64,000 nt of DNA from Mayamaea pseudoterrestris. Its lineage: Eukaryota > Bacillariophyta > Bacillariophyceae > Sellaphorales > Sellaphoraceae. The position numbers and the translations under genes are program-made. The notes beneath the pieces are model-generated. The model had not been told where the DNA came from, ran no database searches, and worked only from the letters and a program-made list of their open reading frames with translations. Each line of letters begins with the position of its first letter. Within the stretch, counting starts at the first letter, position 1. The DNA lies in contig BROI01000001.1 in assembly GCA_027923505.1 (NCBI GenBank), forward strand, positions 1,334,501 through 1,398,500, read 5' to 3'. Shown piece after piece: positions 9,020-20,412 of this stretch.

Positions 9020-11011
9020 CCGGTAGTAGAACTGGAGACTAGAGGGGCTAGTGATAAATGCTTTGCACTTTCTACATCATATAGCAATGCCTGTCAACTG
9101 CCAGCTATCAATTTATACCTCTCTAACCATTGAAGTTGGTTATGGCAGCTAGCTACCGTGGACAAGCCTGGGGCCACGAAATTCTGGCAGTCCCTGTCAC
9201 AGAACTTGGAGACTAGATGGCTTAGCGAGGAATGCATTGCACTTTCTACAACATGAAACAATGCCTGTCAACTGCCAGCTATCAATTGAAACCTCTCTAG
9301 CTAGTGAAGTGGGTTATGGCAGCCAGCTACTGTGGACTAGCCTGGGGCCACAAAATTCTGGCAGTCCCTGTCATAGATCTTGGAGACATTATGGGCTAGT
9401 GATGAATGCATTGCACTTTCTACATCATGAGACAATGACTGTGCACTGCCAGCTATCAATTGATACCTCTTTGGCCGCTGGAGTGGGTTATGGCAGCCAG
9501 CAACTGTGGACAAGCCTGGGGCCACAAAATTCTGGCAGTCCCTGTCGCAGAACTTGAGGCCTAGATGGCCTAGTGAGGAATGCATTGCACTTTCTACATC
9601 ATGAAACAATGCCCATCAACTGCCAGCTATCAATTGATACCTCTCTGGCTGCTGGAGTGGGTTATGGCAGCCAGCTACTGAGGCACGGGCCCATGGAAAA
9701 ACAAATCAACTGCCAGCTATCAATTGATACCTCTCATGCCACTGGAGTGGGTGATGGCAGCCAGCTACTATGGACAAGTCTGGGGCCACGAAATTCTGGC
9801 AGTCCCTGTCACAGAACTTGAGGACTAGATGGCCTATTGAGGAATGCATTGCACTTTCTACATCACCAAACAATGCCTGTTAACTGCCAACTATCAATTG
9901 ACACCTCTCTGGCCATTGGAGTGGTTATGGCAGCCAGCTACTGTGGACAAGCCTGGGGCCACGAAATTCTGGCAGTCCCTGTTCCAGAACTTGAGGACTA
10001 GATGGCCTAGTGAGGAATGCATAGCACTTTCTACATCATGAAACAATGCCTTTTAACCGCCAGCTACCAATTTATACCTCTTTGGCCGCTGGAGTGGGAA
10101 ATGGCAGCCAGCTACAGTGGACAAGCCTGGGGCCGCAAATTTCAGGTAGTCCCTGTCACAAAACTTGGAGACTACATGGGCTAGTGATGATTGCATTACA
10201 CTTTTGACATCATGGAACAATGCCTGTCAACTGCCAGCTATCAATTCATACCTATCTGGCTGTTGGAGTGGGTTATGGCAACCAGCTACTGTGGACAAGC
10301 CTGGGGACAACAATATTCTGGCAGCTCCTGTCACAGAACTTGGAGACTACATGGGCTGGTGATAAATGCATTACACAATTGACATCATGAAACAATGCCT
10401 GTCAACTGTTAGCTATCAATTCATACCTATCTGGCTGTCGGAGTGGTTCATGGCAGCCAGCAACTGTGGACAAGCGTTGGGCCACAAAATTTTGGCAGTC
10501 CCTGTCACAGAACTTGGAGACAAGATGGGCTAGTGATGAATGCAATGCACTTTTTACATCATGAAACAATGTCTGTCAACTGCCAGCTATCACTTTATAC
10601 CTCTCTTGCTGGTAAAGTGGGTTATGGCAGCCAGCTACTGTGGACAAGCCGCACCCACTGGGGCCACGAATTTTGGGCAGTCCCTGTTGCAGAACTTGGA
10701 AACTAGATGGGCTAGTGAGGAATGCATTGCACTTTTTACATCATGAAACAAAACCTGTCAACTGCCAGCTATCAATTGATTGCTCTCTAGCTAGCGGAGT
10801 GGGTTATGGCAGCCAGCTACTGTGAACAAGCCTGGGGCCACGAAATTCTGGCAGTCCCTGGAGACTAGATGGGCTAGTGAGGAATGCATTGCACTTTCTA
10901 CATCATGACACAAGTCCTGTCAACTGCCAGCTATCAATTGATTGCTCTCTAGCTAGCGGAGTGGGTTATGGCAGCCAGCTACTGTGGACAAGCCTGGGGC
11001 CACAAAGTTCA
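9020..11011. repeat. Tandem satellite, about 12 units of about 170 bp, left copy
   Basis: The array carries recurrent landmarks in every unit: TGCATTGCACTTTCTACATC, CAACTGCCAGCTATCAATT, GTTATGGCAGCCAGCTACTG, and CTGGGGCCAC followed by TTCTGGCAGTCCCTGTC. The spacing is about 165-180 bp; one unit near 9690 is shortened to about 92 bp and one near 10650 has a short insertion. Units are roughly 85-95 percent alike by eye. Open frames run through one or two units and then hit a stop, and they are not conserved as protein, so I read the array as non-coding. The right copy has only about eight units. Confidence 0.9.
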
Positions 11012-11220
11012 GTCTTGTTCCAAGAGTCGTAACAACCTCGGCCATGGCACATGTTGAAATTTGAATAAGCTCAAACCACATCCAATGCTGCGATACATTC
11101 ACTTTTGCATCCATACTGTACGCTAATAACAGATTGAGAGATAGATCATTCAAAACATGTATATCTATAATAACGTTGTGCGACTACTAGCCACCGTCTC
11201 GCACATGAGGTAGAAAGTGG

Positions 11221-12652
11221 CTAATAAAACTGCCACCAGTTTGTCGTCCATTGCTGCGACAATGAGCATTTCCATACATACATCATTTCTCCGTACTTAG
11301 GATTATGCTGGACACCGGCACATCCGTCTTGTATTGTCACGGGATGCAGCTCAAAGCGGTCATTCCAAGATGGACTGCCATTCTCCGCGGAATATTGCTG
11401 GCGATGATTGCTAGAGTCACAAAGGTCAACATACAGTGGTTCCTCCAAAATGTTTTCCGGAATGGTCAAGCAAAGATTTGAGTTGGTGTCTCTCACTTGA
11501 AAGACACTGTCCGACATGTAGTTGAACTTCCACTGCGTCACCATGCCGTCAACGGCGCAATTGGTCATGTAGACGCGGTGACCAGCCGTGCAAGCCACGC
11601 CGCTTGAATCGCAACGCATGCACCTGATTGTAAAGCGTAATTGGAAGGAATTGATAAGCGCTGGTCAATGCCACCCGGGGAAACGCTCAACGACTCCTAG
11701 TCAAAAAATATCACTCCACTTACCATTGGCGTTCAATTTCTTCACCCTGCCACTTGTATCCATCCTCCCAAAAGATTTTCAAGCCAAACTCATCGCCTCC
11801 ACTTCTTCCATCCTGATCATTGTTGTTTTCGGGGGGAATGCTTCTTAACATGTACGGATCAATGCAGTAGTCAGTGTCCGCCGCCGTGTCAATGCCGTCG
11901 CAACCAGGCACCGACTCGCCGGCGTTGCGAAAGTAGCAGGCCAATCCGGATTCGCAGTCGCCACTATCATCGCAGTCACCTTGGCAGATACCGAGTGGAA
12001 ATGCGGAACTTGGGTTGTTGTTATTGCCAATGTACTCAATGTCAGGAGCAGAAATTGGAATGCAGTAGTCACTCTCGGTAAGTTCGTCTCCTCCACTGCA
12101 GCCAGGAACAGCCTCGCCCACATTGCGCTGGTAGCAGAACAAACCAGAGGCACAGTCGGAATCATCATCACAGTCACCTTGGCAATTGCCAAGGGGAAAG
12201 ACGTTGGCAGGACTTCCATTGTCGCCCATGATTTGCAGCCGAGGCATGGTTGTCCTCGTGCCCGAGGTAGTCGAGGATGATACATCTGCAGCTGCGGCAT
12301 AAGCTCCCGACGATGAGTCATCGTGGCAAGAATCTGGATTACATGCTCCACAAGCATCCGGATAAGCGTTGGCTACCTCGCGACAAGCATTTTTGTTGGA
12401 CATTGTCTGCGCTAGTGTATCTCGGTGCTTTCCACAAGTGGAGCTGCCGGCTTGTGCGTTCCAAACGTCAGTGTCGCAGCTGGGGCAAGTGCAGTAGGTT
12501 CGTGACTGTAAATGGCGCTGTCTGGATGCAATGTTACTCGGCGCTTGGTCGGCTGTCTTCGAATTCGACGACGAAAGAAAAGCCATTGTGCAAAGGACTG
12601 CCGAGGCGATTAATAGGACGGCCACAGCAAGAGACGTAGGCTTCTTCATCAT
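11221..12652 (-). CDS. Secreted two-module Cys protein with beta-trefoil-like C-terminus, left copy
   Basis: Exon 1 is 11724-12652 and exon 2 is 11221-11623 (intron 100 nt, GTAAGT...CAG), giving 443 residues. An N-terminal hydrophobic segment (AVAVLLIASAVLCTMAFL) acts as signal peptide or anchor. A Cys-containing region (CTCPSCDTD...) follows. Then come two copies of a module of about 60 residues of the form NGSP..FPLG.CQGDCD.DSDC..GLFCYQR....VPGC, a stramenopile dickkopf-like motif. The C-terminal 160 residues (KWQGEEIERQWCMRC to the end) look like a ricin-B/lectin-type beta-trefoil. Carbohydrate or cell-surface binding is inferred, not shown. Exon 1 read without splicing stops at once (TGG TAA). 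The ATG at 12649 is equivalent to the right-copy start. Confidence 0.82.
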
Positions 12653-13300
12653 GATAAAACAGTGGGAGAGTAGAAGATTTTTGCTTGATCCTTGGCCAAC
12701 CGAATGGAAGACTTGCAACGAATGAAGGGATGAGTTTGTGACAATGAGCAAGGTGCAGCGGAAGCGGCGAAAGAAAATGTGCGACTAATTCGTGAGTGCC
12801 GTACCTCGACGCCGAAAAGCCGGGCGAGGCAAATTGTGGCAGAGCCGAGCTATTTCGTTAAGTAATCTTGTTGCCGAACCTTCCGTTGCATCGGCCGGCT
12901 CGACATGTTCCTATCTCACCGACTTTGAACGGGTATCGCGACAAGTCAGCCAAAGATTCGAAATCTTGCCTGGCGCAACGTGAGTCGGCGGTCCAACTTG
13001 TTTAAGTAGTTGAACGCAAGCTTTTGCTTAGGAAGCTCGCCGAAGCTGCGTAGACCCATTTGCGCGGCGAGAAGGCGACAGATGGAATGGCTTCCTCCGC
13101 GAAAGAGTTAGCTATGGATGCACAGGCACTCGCTGTGGCGCTGTGGCCTGGCCGCAGCCACAGTGGCCATGATTTGACCGGCAAGAGACATCGATAAAAA
13201 ACGTTGCCAAGATCATTTCATAAATCTAGGTTGGTAGTACAGCAGTGACTTTACTATGGCCTTATTAGAATAGGCGTACGACATACTGACACGCGTAACA
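12653..13300. other. 5' region of the Cys-module gene and 3' region of the truncated next gene, left copy
   Basis: No gene is seen. Conservation with the right copy is strong in patches, for example about 12880-13010. A hairpin-capable element lies at 13141-13163 (CTGTGGC stem, 9-nt loop, GCCACAG stem), which is also present in the right copy. Confidence 0.45.
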
Positions 13301-13453
13301 TTAGTAAAAGTTCCAAGCATTCGTCGTCCATTTGCGCGACGTTTCGCACTTCCAAACGTAGACTGTTTCGCCATATTTGGGGTGATGAGTATCTCCAACA
13401 CATCCGTCGCTGGCCCAGACGGGGTTGAGTTCAAAGTGGCTGCCCCAAGCGGC
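13301..13453 (-). pseudogene. Truncated 3' end of the three-module Cys protein gene
   Basis: The last 51 codons, including the stop at 13301-13303, match the end of the intact gene at 41823-43202. At base 13453 the match ends abruptly inside codons for the beta-trefoil-like domain. From 13454 the sequence is an unrelated CWC24-like relic. There is no start codon or upstream part, so this is a fragment left at the edge of the segmental duplication and not a gene. It is the best evidence for where the duplicated block ends. Confidence 0.85.
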
Positions 13454-14460
13454 CGAAACGAACCGCCAAGACGGCTCTTCGTCGCAAGGACGATGATGAC
13501 GTCAATGAAGCGGACAAACGAATTCGCTTCAAGCAGAGGTACATCGATGACGACGATGGGATCCGATACGACTGAGTTACTAGCCGAAGTCCGTCTGAAT
13601 AGTAGCAGCAATAACAACAAGAAGCCCGGAGTCGACTGCATCGTCATCCGCTTCAACGAGCGGAAGAAAGGTCTCCATACCTTTGACTCAGCAGCACACG
13701 GCAACCATCGCGAAGCCATCGAAAAGGACTGGCCGTCAGTACAACATCTCACCATTCTGTAGCTGCACTATCCAATCCTGCTCCCGAATCAGTTACTTGG
13801 TCATCAAGACGGTATACCTTGCAATCTGACGCGCAACAAGTTCCACGTCGGTCCATTGAGGGCGGTCGCCAGTACGTGTTGCGGCGCGTCACGGCCCGCT
13901 TCGACTATCAGCCGGACGTTTTGCAAGGACTACAAGCAGACGGGGTTTGCGGGCCACGGCTTGATACCTGCATCTACTTGCACGATCGGGGTGATTCACT
14001 GTCGGGGTGGCAGTTGGAGGAGCAGTGGCAGTTGCAGCAAAAGCGAAACAGCAGCTGCAGCAACAGGAACTGGATGACTACATGAAGCAGCAGCATGTGG
14101 AATAGTAAAACGAATACTACTACTCCCGCAGCAGCGACTTACAACTTGACGATGGATTGCCCTTTGCCTGTCACTTGTGTCGAAGTGCCTTTGACGAACC
14201 TGGTTGTTACCAATTGCGCACACTACTTTTGTCGAGGCATTTTGCATTTTGAGACATGTTCAAGAAACCTCGGAAGCTTGTCCGATTTGCAGCGCGATAC
14301 GCATGGCGTGTTCAACGAGCCGGACCAAGATAATTGGCGAGAAGAAGCGCAAGCTACTGGGTGCTCAAAAGGCAAAGGAGAATGGTTCATGGAAGGCCTT
14401 TACCAGTTGTTTCCTGCGGACGAGACGGAGAACGACAATGACGAGTAGGAGTATAATGAG
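13454..14460 (+). pseudogene. CWC24: CWC24/RNF113-like splicing factor relic (CCCH + RING), frameshifted
   Basis: Pieces of the CWC24/RNF113 spliceosomal protein can be read in order but in changing frames. First comes a basic/acidic N-terminal stretch (TALRRKDDDDVNEADKRIRF). Around 13890-14020 lies the CCCH zinc-finger region with VTARFDYQPDV, then CKDYKQTGF in another frame, then CIYLHDRGDSLSGWQLEEQW. Around 14150-14330 lies the RING region: FACHLCRSAFDEP, VVTNCAHYFC, HVQETSEACPICSA and THGVFNEPDQ, each needing a frame change from the last. I count at least five frame breaks plus an early stop (TGA near 13573). At least one zinc-finger Cys is lost. As no introns are visible it could be a decayed or retroposed copy. 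CWC24 is normally essential, so an intact copy is expected elsewhere. Confidence 0.75.
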
Positions 14461-16603
14461 AATGGGAGCAAGCGGTGCTTGGAAGAAGAAGTGGTCGCGA
14501 TGGACCACGATAATTGTCAACAACGACGTGCGACCTTTTTGCTTTGGACGACACCTCGGATCATCTTCAGTACTACACGCGACTATCTTCCTCCTTTGCA
14601 TTGAAAAAGGCCAACGCACGACCCAAGTTAAGGTTGGGAAATGTTTCCACCCAGTCAATGAAAAAAGCCTTTTGGAAGCAATTCGTCCCTTGTCAGGGAT
14701 CACATGTATATACTTGAGACTGGTGATATCTGGATGACGGCACATTCTGCATCCTTTTCCCTGATCCGGTTAATGCTGGTGCCTTTACTAGACGCGACGA
14801 TATACGCTTCGCGAGCCATTGCCAGCGGCGACAACTTGTTGGTGTCTCCGATGATCCATCGTCAGTTAATGCAATGCCCAATAGATTTACATTCCGACTA
14901 ACAGTAAACAGAATTACGAAAACTGTATGTAACTTCCAAAATTAAAAAAACTACGCTATAGCCTGCTCTCATCCGTATTCACATCACAATATAAAAAGAG
15001 CAAGCTGCTTTCGAGAAGTATTCAGCCGCCCAACTGATGCGGCGCATTCATCGTCGACAAGATGCTTGTAAACGGTTCGTGAGCGCAATGTCAAAGTCAC
15101 AGAAATGCAAAAGGGTGCGCTGTAATAGCAAAAATTGCAGTAGACCATACTTGTCCAGAACGAGACAAGCAAGACGCAAAAAATTCAACACCAACAACCA
15201 TCGCTGATGTGACATGAACTTTGTTGTGCGGCTCGTGCCTTGCGTCTCAGTCCAACTGTAGTAGCATTATCGCATGCGAAGGCAACGCGAATGCGATGCT
15301 CGCAATGGGCTAGCAACTGCAGAGTCGCCAACTGTTGATAAGCCGAGCCAAACCGTTAAACGCTTGTCGTTCGCTTGCCATCGCTCTTGGGACACAAAAG
15401 TTTGAATGTAATTGAGCTAGCAAGAGTAGGAGCAAGCCCTGGATGATTCGGATAGAATAGGGTACTTAATGTGGGCCGCCTCGCTACCTTGTCCAATGAG
15501 CTACGTGGGTAGCCACATGGTGGGCTTGCATCTTGAGTATAGTGCTCGGACGAGCCCTGCAAAACCTTGCATGAAATGTATCTAGCCTGAGAGGACTTCA
15601 TGATACTTGTCTTGAGCATGTAAGCTGGCCACGGGCGAGTGGTGAGCAGTAAGCTCGGCTTGCTTGCTTAATGGGCCTTGCATGGTCAAAGAAATATCAT
15701 TGGTTTCCACTATTCCATTCAGAATGAACGTGCCGGTCGTTGTCAGAGCAACACCTTGTTGAGTCTCAAGGGAGGCCTCTGCAACGAAAACCGACTATCG
15801 GTGTTCCTTTCTCGTTTCTGGTATCAGAAGTGCCAATGGACAGGCTGCTGCGTTCCAGTTCCGGCCGACTGGTAACGACAGACGCGCTGGATGGACACTT
15901 GCCGAAGTCTCCTTCTGGTTAACGATTTTGACCACGCCTGAGAGCTGTACATGCACAATCGCAAGTAAAGTAAAGACCCTTGAGAATGCTGATTGCCGAA
16001 TGCTGATTGCTAATAATGTCGACTCAAAGCTCATCGGTTGACGCTGCCTGACCGCGGAAAGGATGAATGGTCATCACCTTAAAAACGACAGCAAACGTCT
16101 TCCTTGACAATTGCCGACACCAGCAGGCGCTCGTCTAAGCTTGCTTGCAAGCAGGCGACAGTCGACATGTAAATTCAGTGGTCAGTGAGAGCCTTTATTC
16201 ATCCTATCAGTCGCAGTCTTCCGTTTGGCGCGCCACTTCCTTATAAAAAATCCCCCGCAGATACATTAAAAACGCAGTTCAAACGTGCCCAGCCCATCAT
16301 ATAGTCTGTGATTGGATCAAAATGGTCACGTGAGCGAGCGAATAGGCGTTTCTCGTGTATTCGCGCCAATGACGAGACTCACCGAGCAAGATTCACAGTG
16401 GGAACGTTCACGCACGAAAGCAAGGTAATCGCGCGACGCGACAAAATGTTGAAGCAATCTCATTATCTTGGCTCTACGGATGACCGCTTGCTGCAACTTG
16501 GTTTGGATCATGTTGTACGCAAAAGACGTGACTTTCCAGAGAGTCGCGGCCATGAAAGCCATTGACTTGAAGAGAAAAAGATCATCGCTTGCGAGCCAAA
16601 AAA
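14461..16603. other. Gene-free stretch
   Basis: About 2.1 kb with no ORF that resembles a protein. It includes AT-rich segments (around 14930-14995) and several GCTTGCTTGC-type short repeats (around 15650-15670 and 16138-16150). I see no mobile element or RNA gene in it. Confidence 0.45.
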
Positions 16604-17928
16604 TCAGCATTTAGCATGCACTAGCAGCCGTAGCAGCAGCAGCCACTCTTGCTGTTGTCCATCTTGACCGACGCAATCATCTTGCTCTTTCAACTGTTGA
16701 TACAACGCCAGCGCCTGACTCGCCATGGACAAGGCAACGGTTGGAATGGACTCTCGCTCCGCCCTTGTCGTGACGGAATATTGATACAAGACTGGATTTC
16801 CACCAGCAAACGGCGAATGCACCAGTCGACGTTTCTTCTGGCGCAATGGATCATGGTTTTCACTGTCCGGCCGCTTGACGGCGGCGGAAACCCACGGACT
16901 TTGACGCCATGATGAATTCAATGTGCTGCAGCTGCTGCAATCTGGTTTGGCAACAATTTTGGCTCGTGGTTGCGCAGAAGCAATTGGCATATAGGCATCG
17001 CTGATTGTGCGCCCAGCTGGCGAGGTTGCGACCGTCGTGCGTCACGTGCGGATCAATGACAAAAGTTGCCGTGTGTTTGAAAGTGCAACGGTAAGCCGTG
17101 CAGCATGACGTTGAAGCGCTCCCTCGTCGCTTCTAATGTCAATCAGCGAGACTATTTGGATCAAGATTGACACCAATGGATTGTAACCTATCGATTCTTG
17201 CTTCGGAAAGCATGGAGGAAACATATCTTTGACGCTGATGTTTCAACCAATCCTGCAGACTGTGATTCTCGCAAATGTAGCCCGTCGGCACATTGAAGGA
17301 ACCGTAGCGCCTACGAAAGTCTACTAGTCCATTGAACATGCTGCACCATTGCACATCATCAATGGCATCGTTCTGTCCCTGCGCTCCCCGTCGGATCCAG
17401 TTCGAAACCAATCTCCTGCAGCTTTTGGATGCGACACGGCAGCAACGCGGGCGACCGGCCGCGAATGCCGCAAATAATGCTTGCGGTTGTTGCGGACCCA
17501 CTCGTACAAGTTCTTGTTGTTCCAGCGGTAGCCGCGTGGAACGTTGAGCGAGCCGTGGTGGCGTTGTTGAAGAGTCGAGCAAGCCCAGCAGCATGCCCAT
17601 CCAGCGCGCGTCAGAGTCTGTCGTGTCTTCGGGTAGTTGCTGTTTGTGCAGCTGCAGTTGCTGTTGCAGCTGCTGGTCGGGGAAGGATTTGCAAAGTATT
17701 TGAAAGTGATTTTTCCTTTATCTCAATGTTAGAAGGACTTCTCGATTTCAGTGCTTGACTGTCTGTAACGTTTGTCTCTGTTGCTTCGCCATTCAATTGC
17801 TCGTCGTGATCTAACGCTGCAGCTACAGCTACTACTGGAGGTGCGTTCCCTTCACCATTGACAGCAGCAGTAGGCTCTGCTTCCGTCGAGCTAGTAGACA
17901 TACTCCTGGCCGATGCTCTGCTTATCAA
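16604..17928 (-). pseudogene. Helicase-associated (HA) repeat protein relic, frameshifted
   Basis: Reading right to left there is an ATG at 17928 with an Ala/Thr-rich N-terminal stretch. Three HA repeats follow, recognised by their W..M...L..F...G..NVP.GY..N..L..W...QR..Y pattern. Repeat 1 (about 17600-17390) runs from WMGMLLGLLD to NNKNLYEWVRNNRKHYLR across two frames. Repeat 2 (about 17370-17140) reads WCSMFNGLVDFRRRYGSFNV onward and is intact. Repeat 3 (about 17125-16990) runs from RFNVMLHGLPLHFQTHGNF to THDGRNLASWAHNQR, again across frames. A tail continues to 16604. At least four frame changes are needed, so this is a decayed gene unless the assembly has many small errors. HA proteins of this kind are numerous in diatoms; their role is largely unknown. 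Confidence 0.65.
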
Positions 17929-20412
17929 GCTAAAAGAAATTCGGCTTGAACGTTGTGAATGGTAGGCAAGTTACTCTACGGAAGGATGGCGACGCGACGG
18001 TCATGTGGTCGCTGACCGCATCAAATGTCTGGGCGGGAACGCTGCGCCCTTTCTGGTGCGATTCCAATATTGCCCTTCGGGGAATTGACACTTTTGAAAG
18101 GCAACAAGGACGCTCAATCTTGCATTGCCCGCCCATGTCGTTCGACTCCGACTCCCCGTCATTGACACTTACCTCGAGTGACACGATCGAACATCCGCGA
18201 GACGCAAAAAAGGTTCAACATGATGTGAGAATGGCTTCACAGTACAAATATCCGAATAAGCATGCTCGCACCAAGCATTAGAGCTAATGTAAACTAATAC
18301 TGTGTAGAACGAGGGTATTGCTGGCCGAGACTACCGCAAGGCGTGGCTGTTTCGACGAAGGCTACTGCAAACTACCGCAGGAGAGAGCCTTGCGCTTGTG
18401 GGGAACCACGCAGTAGCTAGCGCTTGGTTTGCCTGCGAGCTACTCTATATAAGTGTAGATAGAGCAAAACATATATGTATGTAATAGGCATGATGCGGTA
18501 AGACACTCGTGCAGCTGTTGTATTGCACGAATCTCAAACTCGACTTACAGTTAGTGCCTCGCATTTGATCAAAGCAGGCAACCAAAACAGCTGGTAAAAC
18601 CTGCGTTGCCATGCACTGGTTTATTGACATCGATGCCAGCACTCATTGCATCATATGACTCATCAGCAGGTACGCATTGGCAAGAAGAATTTCGGAGCAT
18701 TGAGCAAAGCGGTGTTTCTCTCCGTCTCATGCCCGATCTGCCATGACTCGACACTACTGTATTATTCAACGTCAATTAACTTCTTGGCTACTGCTCTATT
18801 CTAGAAAGAGGCGAAACAAACCTGCCGCGCAAAGAATGAGCAGGCGGCGGCGTTTAATGTTTCATTTGGAACAAAAATGAAGCTCCCTCACTGGTAGTAG
18901 TGGAGATCTATTGCCGGCAGTTGAAGTTGGCACCAAGTTCCGGTTACACTTTCCGAGATCGAATATTGCTTCACGACCATTGACGTTTCTAGAATATCAA
19001 AATGAGTCAATTTAGGAATATAAACGTAGATGATAAAATTAAAAACCCTATGTAAATGAAGATGACTGCTATCATGGTTCGGCTTTGCAGTTTGCTTCCC
19101 CGCCGATGCAGGGAGGTTTGCCAATAATGAAGGCAGGCTGAGTAAGCGCACACATCACATATTGGCAAGCTGCACTAAATGCAAAGCAACGACACAAAAA
19201 CTGCTTTATACCATCTACATACTCTGACAAGTCACTCACTCTGATGCTCAGAAACTCCTGTTCAATCGGCTCGCACTTGGACCTTCTCGTCGTCACTCGC
19301 GACTACGCACCTCGCAAGCCGATGAGGTCCAACGAATGTGCACCTAGCCCGCCAAGACGGAAAGAATCGATTACACAAAGACCGCGAGCCCTTTCGTATC
19401 CAGAAGACAAACCTCCTCGACGACCTCAACGTTCCTTTCATGGATTGCATCAGATTGCGCAGGATGGTGTCGGGCGCGGGCAAAATGATAACGGCGACAA
19501 GGATACAGAGCCGACCGATACGAGCGACAGGAGTGACGGCCTTCAAGATTCCACTAGCTCATTCATTGCATCCACCTGCGTCGGCCACGTGCCATGACAT
19601 GTAACGCCACATATCATGTCATGACACGACACTGCGTCGAGTTTTAAGTTTTGAAGTTTTGAATACTTTAAAAATTCTTAAAGCATTTTGCTCAGCTAAA
19701 GCTAGTGGATGGACATGACTACAATAGCTTTATCTGTTGCTAGATCGACCGCCCCTATGTTGCTGCGTACTTAGTCGAACTTTTAGGAATATGAGCCCCA
19801 ACATTCTCAAGCGACAAGCGGCCATCCTTCGCCACATCGCCGCTCGCCACCCTTACGTTATGATGACTGCCAACACCTCTGCATCAGCTTCCAGCCTTGA
19901 ATATTGCGCTATTGCAGTGCTGTTAGACTTTGACACTTGGATGCTGTACAGAATAATTAATCTTTTTCATATTGCAGGTTGCAGGCTTGCAGGCAGTCAC
20001 GCTCCGTTCCAACATTGAAAATTGGCGTGGACCTTGACGCCATGCCATGCGCATGGGCGTGTATATGTCGAGGATCTAGAAAGAAACAACAAAGGTACAA
20101 ACAAAGTTGGCTAGTTGTGATGCATGGCGGTGGCGGTGGCAGCGCTGCTGTCTGCCGTCTGCTAATGCGAATGAGCTTTTCACAATATGAGCTCGCCCGG
20201 CTCGACAAGGCCAAAAACACAGAAAACGTCTAATTACCAAACGTCACTCAGTCTGATCGGTACCAAAATTCTGTCGCGCCTCCAAAATTTAAACGCAGCA
20301 CTCATCTCACAAGACTGCCGATTGCACATACACCTCCAAGCCTTCGGAGTCGTTGCATGTCGAGGGTTTCAAGTATTGAAATAATCCACGGTGCATCTGC
20401 GATTACGTAACC
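17929..20412. other. Gene-free stretch with weak ORFs
   Basis: About 2.5 kb upstream of the BTB gene. Short ORFs at 17946-18281 and 19338-19604 have no recognisable family or start context, and overlapping antisense ORFs are equally long. A CACGTG palindrome lies near 19589. I support no gene here. Confidence 0.4.

Noticed and set aside
9237-10825. Several ORFs of 60-106 codons within the satellite
   Set aside because: They repeat the same short peptide with each unit, end at recurrent TAG codons, and the frame is not conserved between units, so they are a by-product of the tandem repeat.
13213-13755. 180-codon minus-strand ORF spanning the duplication edge
   Set aside because: It runs out of frame through the truncated Cys-module fragment and antisense through the CWC24 relic, so it is a chance open frame.
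17946-18281. 111-codon plus-strand ORF upstream of the HA relic
   Set aside because: No recognisable domain; its composition resembles random sequence and it overlaps an antisense ORF.
19244-19604. Overlapping sense and antisense ORFs of 88-117 codons
   Set aside because: Neither shows a known motif or a good start context, and both strands are equally open, so no gene is supported.
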